DNA from: Acidobacteriota bacterium
Lineage (GTDB): Bacteria > Acidobacteriota > Terriglobia > Terriglobales > Acidobacteriaceae
DNA: 64,000 nucleotides
Assembly (NCBI GenBank): GCA_013289685.1
Contig: JABCZL010000014.1
Location: 90,080 to 154,079, forward strand
Direction: 5' to 3'
The notes below the pieces were generated by a model, which ran no database searches, was not told the DNA's origin, and saw only the letters and a list, made by a program, of their open reading frames with translations. The position numbers were made by a program, and so were the translations under genes. Below are positions 24,666-32,925 of this stretch, in pieces (within the stretch, counting starts at the first letter, position 1; each line of letters starts with the position of its first letter).

Positions 24666-27600
24666 ATGTCCAAACAGTATCCTTTTCTTCGGGCATCTCG
24701 TTGCGCAGCCATCGCACTGGTCTTTGCCTCTGCACTTGAGGGACTGAGGCACACTCCCGTTCCTGGTCTTTCCGCTTGGCCGTGGCATGTTGCGGCAATC
24801 TTGGCTTACGCCGCTCTTGTTTTCCTTCTAGCCTCAGCAGGATTCCCCCGCGAACGAAGTACGCCGGCGCAACGCTGTGAAACAGACCATCAAGTGCGTG
24901 ACATAAATGGGCGAGCGCAAGACGCGATGGCAGAAAGCGAAAGGCGTTATCGCTCGCTGTTTGAAAACATGTTGGAGGGGTTCGCATACTGCAAGATGCT
25001 TCTTGACGACCGTGGCCGTTCCATGGATTTTGTCTATCTCGATGTCAACAGTGCATTTGGAGAGTTGACCGGCCTGAGGAATGTGGTTGGCAAGAGATTT
25101 ACCGAGGTTGTCCCGGGGGGAAAGGACTCGCAGGCAGAATTGTTCGAAAGATACGGCCGAGTGGCACTCACGGGTGAGCCAGAACGATTCGAGATCGAAA
25201 TTAAAGCCCTAGGAATGTGGTTCTCGATCTCAGCTTATGGTGCGGGAGAGCGATGCTTTGTTGCAGTTTTTGACAACATCACCGAACGCAAGCAGACTGA
25301 GCAAGCGCTTCGGCAGGCGGAGGAAAAGTACCGTGCTATCTTCCAAGATGCTGTCGTCGGCATCTTTCAGAGCACGCCCGATGGGCGGTATATCAACGCG
25401 AATCCAGCGATGGCCCACATGCTGGGCTATGACTCTCCTCAAGAACTAGTGGCAAGCATCACCGACATTTCCCGACAAGTCTATGTCGATCCCACGAGTC
25501 GAGAAGAATTAGCACGGCTGCTGAGAGAGCAGGGACAGGTCAAGAACTTTGAATGCGCGGTCTACCGCAAAGACGGCAGCAAGATGTGGTTCTCGGCGAA
25601 TGTGCGAGCCGTTTCCGAAGATGGCGTTCTGGTGGGATATGAGGGAACGAACGAGGACATCACGACTCGCAAAATCGCCGAGGAACAGGTTCAATTCTTA
25701 GCCTACTATGATGCCCTGACGGGCCTTCCCAATCGGACTCTTCTTCAAGATCGCTTGGGTAAGGCAATCGCTGGATCTCGTCGACAAAAGTGTAAGATCG
25801 CGCTTCTATTCCTCGATCTCGACGGCTTCAAAATCATTAATGACTCGCTGGGGCACTCGGTCGGCGATCTCCTGCTGCAACAAGTTGCGGAACGACTTAA
25901 GAAGTGGGGGCGTGAGCAGGACACCGTTGCCCGTTTAGGCGGCGACGAATTCCTGATAATGTTGACGCAGGTAAAGGAATTACCCGATGTAGCGGTTGCC
26001 GCTGAGCGGCTGATGGATGCTATGACCGCTGAGTTCGACGTCCAAGGTCACTCCCTCAATGTTAGTTGCAGCATCGGTGCCAGTATCTTCCCTGAAAACG
26101 GTGCGGACTGCGAAACGCTGATCAAGAATGCCGACGCAGCTATGTACGGTGCCAAGGATAGCGGACGTAACAGCTTCCGGTTCTTCGCCGAAGATATGAA
26201 CGCTCAGGCGGGCGAGCGATTGAGCTTGGAGAACAGCCTGCGATTGGCACTCGGCAAAAAAGAACTCTTTCTCATGTACCAGCCCCAGATGCATGTGGTC
26301 ACGGGGAGAGTCACCGGACTCGAGGCGCTCCTTCGTTGGCAGCATCCGGACCTGGGTCTAGTGCCACCCGACAAGTTCATACGAATTGCCGAGAACAGCG
26401 GACTGATCGTACCAATTGGCGAATGGGTGCTGCAGACGGCCTGCCGTCAGGCGAGAAAATGGCAGGATGAAGGCCTCCCCGCGGTTTCGGTAGCAGTCAA
26501 CGTATCAGCGGTCCAGTTTCGCCAACAGGGCTTCTGCGAACTCATTAGAAGTGTGCTTCATGAGACTGGCCTGGCCGCGCAATGTCTTGAACTGGAACTG
26601 ACGGAAAGCCTACTCCTAGCCAACGCGGATGTGACGCTCTCGGTCCTTCGGGAATTGAAGTCTATGGGGCTGACGCTGGCGATTGACGACTTTGGAACTG
26701 GTTACTCCAACTTCACGTCCTTGAGACAGTTTGGGGTTAGCAAGCTCAAGATCGACCGCTCGTTTATCAGCGACGTTGCCACGAATCCGGATGATTCTGC
26801 GATCACAGCCGCAATCATCAGCATGGCAAAAAGTCTGAGGCTCAAAGTGATTGCCGAAGGCGTCGAAAACGAAGCACAAATGTCATTTCTGCGGAAAAAT
26901 CGGTGTGACGAGATTCAAGGCTATTATTTCAGCAAGCCCCTGGCGGTTGACAAAGTTGCTGGCAAGCTGCGAGGCAACGTCGCCGAAACGCAAGCCGTAC
27001 CGCAGCCCGTGGGAGACAATCATGACAACAAATCTAATGAGGTGAGTGTTTCACTTATGTCGATAGGACTTGCACTCTTGGTGTCCACCGATCCAGATAC
27101 AGTTCAGCAATTCAGCCTCGCCCTGCAAGAGTTGTCTATCTCGCCGGACGCATGTCAGGACGCGGCAAGCGCAGGTCTCCTGCTGAAGCGCAGAAAATTC
27201 GATGCCGTCATCGTTGATCTCCAACTGGGAGAGCAGTCTGGACAGATTCTGGACGAGGTGCATCTTTCCGCATCGAACAGAACGGCGGTGAGCTTCGGCA
27301 TCAGCAACAATGACGCTGAAGCTACCGCAGCTTTTCGAAAGAAGTCGCAGTTCGTCTTCGAGAGACCGATTTCTCCCCAATCAATCCACAAAACTCTCAA
27401 GCCTGCTTATGGACTCATCCTGAGAGAACGGCGGCGGTATTTTCGCTGCCCGGTCTCTATTCCAGTCATCATCCGGAGCAAAAGCATGCAGGAGGTTTGG
27501 TGCAACAGCGTAAATGTCAGCGGAGGAGGTATGGCTTTGAGCACACAGGTTCCGTTCCTTCCCGGAGAAAACGTCTGCGTTCAGTTCACTTTGCCGGATC

Positions 27601-27782
27601 ACAAAGTACCCCTCTCAGCAGAATCGACGATCTGCTGGTCGAAAACAGGCAATATGGGAGTTCGCTTCGTATCCATTTCTGACGAACAGAAGTCGGTGCT
27701 ACAGGTCTGGCTGTCAGAAAAGTTGGAAGAAACGCTTCCCGAAGGCGTTGCCGGACAATTCCGAAAGGCAGAACTCTGCTAA
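24666..27782 (+). CDS. PAS-PAS-GGDEF-EAL protein with C-terminal pseudo-receiver and PilZ domain
   Basis: A 1038-residue protein. Two hydrophobic helices (residues about 10-60) come first, then two PAS domains (about 92-210 and 215-335, each ending in an ITERK or ITTRK linker). The GGDEF domain has an intact active motif (RLGGDEF, residues 425-429) with a RxxD inhibitory site (REQD) before it. The EAL domain has EALLRW (from 553), NVSAVQF, ELELTES, DDFGTGYS, KIDRSF and AEGVEN, so both synthesis and breakdown of c-di-GMP look possible. After a linker, a receiver-like domain (about 800-915; FDAVIVDLQLG) and a PilZ domain (RRRYFR near 922, NVSGGG near 950) follow. Output and effector in one chain is unusual. 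The stop codon touches the next start. Confidence 0.9.
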   Translation: MSKQYPFLRASRCAAIALVFASALEGLRHTPVPGLSAWPWHVAAILAYAALVFLLASAGFPRERSTPAQRCETDHQVRDINGRAQDAMAESERRYRSLFENMLEGFAYCKMLLDDRGRSMDFVYLDVNSAFGELTGLRNVVGKRFTEVVPGGKDSQAELFERYGRVALTGEPERFEIEIKALGMWFSISAYGAGERCFVAVFDNITERKQTEQALRQAEEKYRAIFQDAVVGIFQSTPDGRYINANPAMAHMLGYDSPQELVASITDISRQVYVDPTSREELARLLREQGQVKNFECAVYRKDGSKMWFSANVRAVSEDGVLVGYEGTNEDITTRKIAEEQVQFLAYYDALTGLPNRTLLQDRLGKAIAGSRRQKCKIALLFLDLDGFKIINDSLGHSVGDLLLQQVAERLKKWGREQDTVARLGGDEFLIMLTQVKELPDVAVAAERLMDAMTAEFDVQGHSLNVSCSIGASIFPENGADCETLIKNADAAMYGAKDSGRNSFRFFAEDMNAQAGERLSLENSLRLALGKKELFLMYQPQMHVVTGRVTGLEALLRWQHPDLGLVPPDKFIRIAENSGLIVPIGEWVLQTACRQARKWQDEGLPAVSVAVNVSAVQFRQQGFCELIRSVLHETGLAAQCLELELTESLLLANADVTLSVLRELKSMGLTLAIDDFGTGYSNFTSLRQFGVSKLKIDRSFISDVATNPDDSAITAAIISMAKSLRLKVIAEGVENEAQMSFLRKNRCDEIQGYYFSKPLAVDKVAGKLRGNVAETQAVPQPVGDNHDNKSNEVSVSLMSIGLALLVSTDPDTVQQFSLALQELSISPDACQDAASAGLLLKRRKFDAVIVDLQLGEQSGQILDEVHLSASNRTAVSFGISNNDAEATAAFRKKSQFVFERPISPQSIHKTLKPAYGLILRERRRYFRCPVSIPVIIRSKSMQEVWCNSVNVSGGGMALSTQVPFLPGENVCVQFTLPDHKVPLSAESTICWSKTGNMGVRFVSISDEQKSVLQVWLSEKLEETLPEGVAGQFRKAELC

Positions 27783-28778
27783 ATGACGGCCGTGAACGAC
27801 AAGATCGAGACCATGAATCCTTCTTTCCAGCGCTTCACCGTTCTAGCGGTTGATGATTCGGCGATCTATCGCAAACTGGTCGAGCAGTCTCTCCTCGGGC
27901 AGCAGTACGAGGTGCTATTTGCGAAGAACGGTCGGGAAGCTCTAGACCTATTCGCAGAGCACCGGCCTGCTGTGGTTATTACGGATTGGAGCATGCCGGA
28001 TATCAGTGGACTGGAACTATGCAGGCTTATTCGCCGCAACTTCCAAGGCTTCCACTCTCATCTCATCCTGCTTACAAGCAACAGCGATAAAGAGCAACTC
28101 GTGGAAGGGCTTGCTGCCGGGGCCGATGACTACCTCACGAAGCCGTTTCACTCCGGTGAGCTTGTGGCGCGTATCGCAGTGGGCCGCAGAATCGTTGATC
28201 TTCACCGCGAAATCCAAGCAAAGAATCGACTTTTGGAAGAGATGGCATTGACGGACGCCCTAACAGGTTTGCCAAACCGCCGTGCTGTTGATGTTTGGGC
28301 TTCACGTGAACTCAGTGCCGCCGCTAGGCACGACTTTGCCTTTTGGGTAGTGCTGGCTGACTTGGATTTGTTCAAAAAAGTCAACGATACCTACGGGCAC
28401 GATGCGGGCGACACCGTGCTTAAGACCTTCGCGGAGATTCTCAAGACGCATACACGCCAGTCCGACATTTGTGCCCGTTTGGGAGGGGAAGAATTCCTCG
28501 TAATGATGACCCATTCCGACAGGTGCGGCACGAAAACCTCGGTCGAACGGATTCGCAAACAATTCGAAAACACAACGTTCACTTTTGGGAACAGCACCGT
28601 TTCGGAGACTGCGAGCTTCGGAATTGCCGGATTTCGAGGTACCAACCCTCCTGACTGGAACGCCCTCGTGGAATACGCCGATAACGCTCTTTACTCAGCC
28701 AAGCACAAGGGTCGCAACCGAATAGAATTCGAGGGCTTGCCCGAGCACATTTCTCAAGACTTGATCGGGTCGGTTTAG
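27783..28778 (+). CDS. Response-regulator diguanylate cyclase (REC-GGDEF, PleD-like)
   Basis: A 331-residue protein whose ATG follows the preceding stop with no gap, so it is probably co-expressed with the GGDEF-EAL gene. Residues about 18-140 are a receiver with all key residues (VLAVDDSAIYRK, VVITDWSMPDISG, LLTSNSD, DDYLTKPF). Residues about 160-320 are a GGDEF domain (LTDALTGLPNRRAVD, DLDLFKKVNDTYGHDAGD, RLGGEEF) with the RxxD inhibitory site RQSD. It makes c-di-GMP when phosphorylated; the partner kinase is not known, although hybrid kinases lie further right. Confidence 0.93.
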   Translation: MTAVNDKIETMNPSFQRFTVLAVDDSAIYRKLVEQSLLGQQYEVLFAKNGREALDLFAEHRPAVVITDWSMPDISGLELCRLIRRNFQGFHSHLILLTSNSDKEQLVEGLAAGADDYLTKPFHSGELVARIAVGRRIVDLHREIQAKNRLLEEMALTDALTGLPNRRAVDVWASRELSAAARHDFAFWVVLADLDLFKKVNDTYGHDAGDTVLKTFAEILKTHTRQSDICARLGGEEFLVMMTHSDRCGTKTSVERIRKQFENTTFTFGNSTVSETASFGIAGFRGTNPPDWNALVEYADNALYSAKHKGRNRIEFEGLPEHISQDLIGSV

Positions 28779-29103
28779 TTTCGTTTCCACAAGAATATTA
28801 ACGCGTCCACCTACTCCGAAAACGCCTGCATAACCTGCCCAAGGGGGGGTAGCACCAGTTCGGCCTGGCGTGAAACGAGAGGACATGCCTAGACGAGGCG
28901 TGAGCAACACTTGGCGTCCTCTCGCCAACACTTCGAACGGTGGAGTGGGTTCGGTTAAATTAATGAACTCGCATTAGAAGGCGGTCACGAGAATTGCGCA
29001 TCAGCTTCCGATAAGGGCCGCCCTATCGCCGCCTGCGATCCAACAGCGAGGGTGCACGTCAAATGGATGCCGCTGCTGGGTAGTGTCTAAACAGTGCCCG
29101 TCG
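28779..29103. other. Intergenic region between convergent signalling genes
   Basis: No gene supported. Short frames only; no clear terminator hairpin with a T-run was recognised. Confidence 0.4.
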
Positions 29104-29556
29104 CTAGGCTGCGGCGTCAGCTGGTTTCGCTCCCATCAAGCTGCGCACGGTTTCCATGAGTTGCGCATCCACCTCGTCCGCGATGACCATTGCGGCTAAA
29201 AGCACCTGGTTCGGATCGAGTTCGCTCTTATGGAGATGTAATGTTCCGAATGTGGCGACCTGGAACACCCGCGATTCCTCAATGAGCATCGCGGCAGAGT
29301 AGCCCTGCGCACGACGTACTTGTCCGTGCGCAGCAGCGGCGACGGAGATGGGCGAATGAGCATCCTTAGCGAGGCGCAGGCGGCTAATCAGGTCGTTGTA
29401 AAGCTTGGGCAGATGTCCAGTGCGCTCCGTATCGCTTAGAGAGATGCGGCTCAGTTCTGGAACCAGATTCACCCGCCTAAGCCATTCTTTGATCGTAGGT
29501 TCGATTTCCCGCTCCAATATGTCCGCCACAGTCGATACTGTCTTCAATTCCATCAT
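29104..29556 (-). CDS. Stand-alone RsbRD-N-like sensory domain protein
   Basis: A 150-residue protein with AGGAG before the ATG. It consists of one helical domain: VADILEREIEPTIKEWLRRV, TGHLPKLYNDLISRLRLA, GQVRRAQGYSAAMLIEESRV, VIADEVDAQLMETVRSL. The same domain forms the C-terminal half of the receiver protein at 31062-31886, with conserved DRTGHLP/ERTGHLP and GYTAAMLVEESR segments. It resembles the N-terminal sensing domain of RsbR-type stress proteins; that assignment is by pattern. Without a STAS domain it may act as a partner or sensor for the related response regulator. Confidence 0.65.
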   Translation of the reverse strand: MMELKTVSTVADILEREIEPTIKEWLRRVNLVPELSRISLSDTERTGHLPKLYNDLISRLRLAKDAHSPISVAAAAHGQVRRAQGYSAAMLIEESRVFQVATFGTLHLHKSELDPNQVLLAAMVIADEVDAQLMETVRSLMGAKPADAAA

Positions 29557-29622
29557 GCGGTACTCCTATGGCCGTGCCAATGCTTACGCGGAAGCATTGC
29601 ATGTAGTGATTTCAAAAGCTGT

Positions 29623-29838
29623 TCAAAACAGCACAATCGCAAGAGGGATGGGTTCGGATTGCATGAGAGGGAGAGGGACTTGACGTTCAAGCTCCTGAAG
29701 CCGCGCCTCGATTTCGGTATGCGCGTCACTGATTCGACCCGTCATACCTGTGCGTTCCAGTTCCAGCAAAGCAGTTCTGTATATTCTAACCCTCTCTGTC
29801 TGTCGTAATCGTTCAGGAGCCCACTCAGAAAGACGCAC
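29623..29838 (-). CDS. Possible small coiled-coil protein
   Basis: A 71-residue frame from a GTG at 29838 with a strongly helical, charged sequence (ERLRQTERVRIYRTALLELE, DAHTEIEARLQELERQ). No recognisable family, and no strong ribosome site. It is in the same direction as the RsbRD-like gene downstream. It may be a real small gene or the end of a decayed one. Confidence 0.3.
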   Translation of the reverse strand: MRLSEWAPERLRQTERVRIYRTALLELERTGMTGRISDAHTEIEARLQELERQVPLPLMQSEPIPLAIVLF

Positions 29839-29846
29839 GCCTTGCG

Positions 29847-29864
29847 CTGGGTCCAGTGACCCAG
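29847..29864. repeat. Short perfect hairpin
   Basis: CTGGGT (29847-29852) and ACCCAG (29859-29864) form a 6-bp stem with a 6-base loop just upstream of the putative small gene. It may be a regulatory or terminator element; nothing more can be said. Confidence 0.3.
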
Positions 29865-29909
29865 TCTTGATGTCCTAAATTGAACAACCGTTTCCGATTG
29901 GAAGGAGAC

Positions 29910-29939
29910 GGCTTTTTCAACAGTAGCTGTGAAAAAGCC
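29910..29939. terminator. 10-bp perfect inverted repeat, terminator or transposon-end relic
   Basis: GGCTTTTTCA (29910-29919) is mirrored exactly by TGAAAAAGCC (29930-29939) around a 10-base loop. It lies 121 bp after the stop of the minus-strand Crp/Fnr gene and could stop its transcripts. The TGAAAAA-type arms also recall the ends of the MITE at 20.4 kb and of some insertion sequences, so a collapsed element is an alternative. Confidence 0.45.
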
Positions 29940-30060
29940 AACGGCAAGAGGTCTTGAAACTCAGGACCACACTGCCTTTGAGCGGTTTGCACCTAAGCTG
30001 ATTCATGAATCCCGGAACTGTTCAAATGTGGACAGCTTGCTCCCGGATTCTTCCCAGACA

Positions 30061-30717
30061 TTACTCGTGAAGGACAATGTCGAGTAGCGAGCTGTGAACT
30101 TCCAACCCACCGTTGTACTCAATAAAACCTAGTTGCCTAAATCGATTCATGAAGAAGTTAATTCGCGCTCGGGTCGTACCGACCATTTCGGCCAGAGTCT
30201 CTTGGCTTATCTTCGGAATCACGTTCTCCGATCTCCCTTCCTTTCCGAAGCGGGCCAGCAACAAAAGGGTCCGGGCCAACCGCTTCTCGGCAGAATTGAA
30301 AAGCTGGTCAACTAAGTCGGCCTGAGTCTGGTTGTAGCGACCAACGAGGTACGCGACAAACAGGTCGGAAAACTCATGCTGCTGGTGAAGTACTTTCAGC
30401 ATCGCGTCCTTTTCAATTCTTAGGGCAAAGCAGTCTGTGATCGCTGTGGCAGACACGGTTCGCACAGGCTGGTCAGAGGCCATACACCCCTCACCCATGA
30501 AGTCCCCCTCTCCAAGTAGGGCGATGGTAGCCTCTTTGCCATGTGCAGATAGGACCGTGAGTTTTGCTCGACCTCTTTGAATATAGAAAACGGCATCGCT
30601 TGGACTTCCTTGCGAGAAGATCACTTGATTCTTCGGATATTGCAGGATCGTTCTTCCCAATCCGGTTTCGGCTAGGAATGCCCTGGGATCAAATGTTCGT
30701 GGTTTGGCAGACGACAT
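30061..30717 (-). CDS. Crp/Fnr-family transcription regulator, copy 1
   Basis: A 218-residue protein, start at 30717 (MSSAKPR); five more codons to 30732 are possible. Residues 20-130 form the cyclic-nucleotide-type beta barrel (VIFSQGSPSDAVFYIQRGRA, ATIALLGEGDFMGEGCM). A long dimer helix follows (QADLVDQLFNSAEKRLARTL), then a winged HTH (ISQETLAEMVGTTRARINFF). It has no Fnr-type cysteine cluster, so the effector is unknown. A nearly identical gene lies at 61677-62339 in the same orientation, and the upstream region is also duplicated. It is transcribed away from the receiver/RsbRD-like gene at 31062. Confidence 0.9.
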   Translation of the reverse strand: MSSAKPRTFDPRAFLAETGLGRTILQYPKNQVIFSQGSPSDAVFYIQRGRAKLTVLSAHGKEATIALLGEGDFMGEGCMASDQPVRTVSATAITDCFALRIEKDAMLKVLHQQHEFSDLFVAYLVGRYNQTQADLVDQLFNSAEKRLARTLLLLARFGKEGRSENVIPKISQETLAEMVGTTRARINFFMNRFRQLGFIEYNGGLEVHSSLLDIVLHE

Positions 30718-31061
30718 ACAACGCTCCCGCACGACCCCGATGTAAAATCGTGCACCGGACAGCTACGAAAAGCAATATCAAATAGTGTTTGTTACGAAAT
30801 CCGAACAAGCAGCCCGGCGCTGTGGCGGAACGGGGTCCGCGACCGGAGTTTTAGCTCTGTTAGATCTACAGGTTAGAGAAAATAAGTTAGATCGGGAGGC
30901 GGGGAATCTTTGACGGGGAACCGGAGAAAGAATCTATTGGGTTAACAGCTCGTGCACCTAATTCTGTGCAGTTTTGTACAGACAGTGTTGATTGACCTAG
31001 TCTATTGTGTCGGAAATCCTGGAGTGAACTATTCAAGAGCAAAGAAGAAAGAAGTGCAGCG
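30718..31061. promoter_or_regulatory. Divergent promoter region; left part duplicated at 62.34-62.45 kb
   Basis: The first 110 bp upstream of the Crp/Fnr start (to about 30825) are almost the same as the sequence upstream of copy 2. Shared blocks include CGGACAGCTACGAAAA and ATCAAATAGTGTTTGTTACG. It contains TTGTT and AACAA arms 10 bp apart (within 30788-30807), a possible self-regulatory site. The right part should carry the promoter of the receiver gene at 31062; no clear boxes were identified. Confidence 0.45.
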
Positions 31062-31886
31062 ATGAGCCGAGTCTTACTAGCCGATGACGACGATGCTGTC
31101 CGCCATATGTTGCGGGCAATGCTGGAACGCGACGGCTTTGAGGTCGTTGCCGTTGCGAGCGTTCGCGACGCGCTTGCTTCCATTGCAGCCGAGAACTTTG
31201 ACGTACTAATCTCCGACCTGCACATGCCCCAAGCCGGTGATGGCTTCACGGTCGTGAGCGCCATGCGCCACACCCACCCACAGGCAGTAACTCTGGTGCT
31301 CAGCGGTTACCCAGCGCTGGACGAGGCTTTGACCGCCATTCGCTTACAGGCAGACGAAATCCTTGTGAAACCCATCGAAATCGCTTCCCTTCGGGCACTT
31401 ATCCGCGAAAAACTCGCGAACCCGGTATTCCGTAGGCAGGTGCCCACGGAGAGTGTAGCCTCCATACTGGAGCATGACCTCGATGCTACGATTCGGGACT
31501 GGTTGGCGTTGGTGGAGCAGGACGAAGAGCTGATCTGTGTCCCGTTGAGCTTTCAGGACCGCACCGGTCATCTTCCCAATCTGCTCTCTGACTTAATTTA
31601 CCGCTTACGCCTCCCGCCAACAGCAAGAGCGAACATCTCCATCGCAGCACGCCAGCACGGAGATCTACGGCGCAGACAAGGTTACACCGCCGCGATGCTG
31701 GTAGAGGAGTCGCGAATCCTACAGGTGAGTATCTTTAACACCCTACAAAACAATCTGACAAAGGTGGATTTCAGCAAGTTGCTGCTGGACGTTGTCACCA
31801 TCGCGGACGAAGTGGATTCGCAATTGAAGCAGGCTATGCTCAGCTACATCGGACCCGCGCCTAGGACCGCGTGGTCAGCGGCTTAG
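31062..31886 (+). CDS. Response regulator with RsbRD-N-like output domain
   Basis: A 274-residue protein; the ATG at 31062 is preferred because the receiver begins at once (RVLLADDDDAVRHMLRAML). The receiver (residues 1-120) has the phospho-acceptor in VLISDLHMPQAGDG, the threonine-position segment TLVLSGYPALDE and the lysine in ILVKPIE. Residues 130-265 are the same helical domain as the stand-alone protein at 29104-29556. It has no DNA-binding domain. A phosphorylation-controlled partner of a stress-type switch is a reasonable idea, but this domain pairing is not one I can name. Confidence 0.8.
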   Translation: MSRVLLADDDDAVRHMLRAMLERDGFEVVAVASVRDALASIAAENFDVLISDLHMPQAGDGFTVVSAMRHTHPQAVTLVLSGYPALDEALTAIRLQADEILVKPIEIASLRALIREKLANPVFRRQVPTESVASILEHDLDATIRDWLALVEQDEELICVPLSFQDRTGHLPNLLSDLIYRLRLPPTARANISIAARQHGDLRRRQGYTAAMLVEESRILQVSIFNTLQNNLTKVDFSKLLLDVVTIADEVDSQLKQAMLSYIGPAPRTAWSAA

Positions 31887-32321
31887 GGCACTGAACTCAA
31901 TGCGCGTCCCCATGAAGTAACAGTCGTCAATGCTGGCCTCTCCTAGGTGTTGTCGGACGGCCTTTTCTAGGTTGCCCGGTTGCAGGACCCCTTTGGCAAT
32001 TGTAGGCAAAGTCAGAAGATCGCGCAGCCAAGCGGGACGAGCCTACAGTGGTTGAAGTCGGCCGTGCAATGAGGTCGCAGCCGTTGGTCCAGCGAAGAAA
32101 CATTGGGATGATTTCGGCTCGATACAGAGAACGGAGTTCCAGAGTGATGAAGACCTAACGTTGATACAGAGAAGGTCGGAGGGAACCGAGTCGATTCTGG
32201 TGCTGGGTGGGTTGTCGGAACCTCGGGCGGCAATGGCACAACCGGCTGGTTACTATACGTTACTACCTTCTATTACGGTCTCGCCATTGTGTGCTGCAGG
32301 GTGTGGGCATATCTTCAGGCC
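31887..32321. other. Intergenic region
   Basis: About 430 bp without a supported gene. No repeat or hairpin of note. It should contain the promoter of the exported protein gene at 32322. Confidence 0.4.
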
Positions 32322-32903
32322 ATGACCAATCGTAACGAATCACCGGACTCAGCCGCGAAGACCAGCCAACTGCACAGCACAGTCGCGGCGGGTGAAAGCA
32401 AGCCAACAAGTAAGGTGAGATCGATACTGCGCATTGGCTTAGCCGTGATGGCGCTGGTTACGACCTCGATGGCTGCCGAGCTCCCGGAAGCCCCCAGCGG
32501 GGTCGGGCGGGCAGACATGATAGAGGCTATAGAACCAGTCCAAGTGCCAAAGACTGCAGCGGCCAGGCCCAAGGTCAAAATAATCGACAAGACGTTCCTT
32601 AGCCTGGCTGTCATCTCTACGGGTAGCACATTCGCCGATTCATACACGACGCTGTTTGCCCGCCAGAATTGGCTAGCCGGAAAAAAGGGAGTCTGCAATG
32701 TGGAGGTTCAATCGGCTTACTTATATGGAACCCACCCGACCGTTGGGCGTGCGTACGCAGTGGCATCAGCAAAAAGCATCAGTTCTGTGTTTGCGGCGTA
32801 CTACTTTCGCAAACACCACAACAAGTTCTGGAGCCTGCCACTGGTGGCCAACTCCATCCTCAGCCTTCAAGGCGTGGGCCAAAACATGGCCACATGCAAC
32901 TAG
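32322..32903 (+). CDS. Exported or membrane protein of unknown function
   Basis: A 193-residue protein. The ATG at 32322 is one choice; a later ATG at 32448 (MALVTTSMAAELPEAP) would place the signal sequence at the very N-terminus. A hydrophobic export segment (ILRIGLAVMALVTTSMAAEL) is followed by a hydrophilic linker and then two hydrophobic segments (TFLSLAVISTGSTFADSYTT, SLPLVANSILSLQGVGQNM). The C-terminal part AYAVASAKSISSVFAAYYFR is helical. Similar proteins are common in Acidobacteria, but I know no function. It is convergent with the large SBBP gene, 23 bp apart. Confidence 0.6.
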   Translation: MTNRNESPDSAAKTSQLHSTVAAGESKPTSKVRSILRIGLAVMALVTTSMAAELPEAPSGVGRADMIEAIEPVQVPKTAAARPKVKIIDKTFLSLAVISTGSTFADSYTTLFARQNWLAGKKGVCNVEVQSAYLYGTHPTVGRAYAVASAKSISSVFAAYYFRKHHNKFWSLPLVANSILSLQGVGQNMATCN

Positions 32904-32925
32904 TCGAGCATTCGCTTCCCGATTT

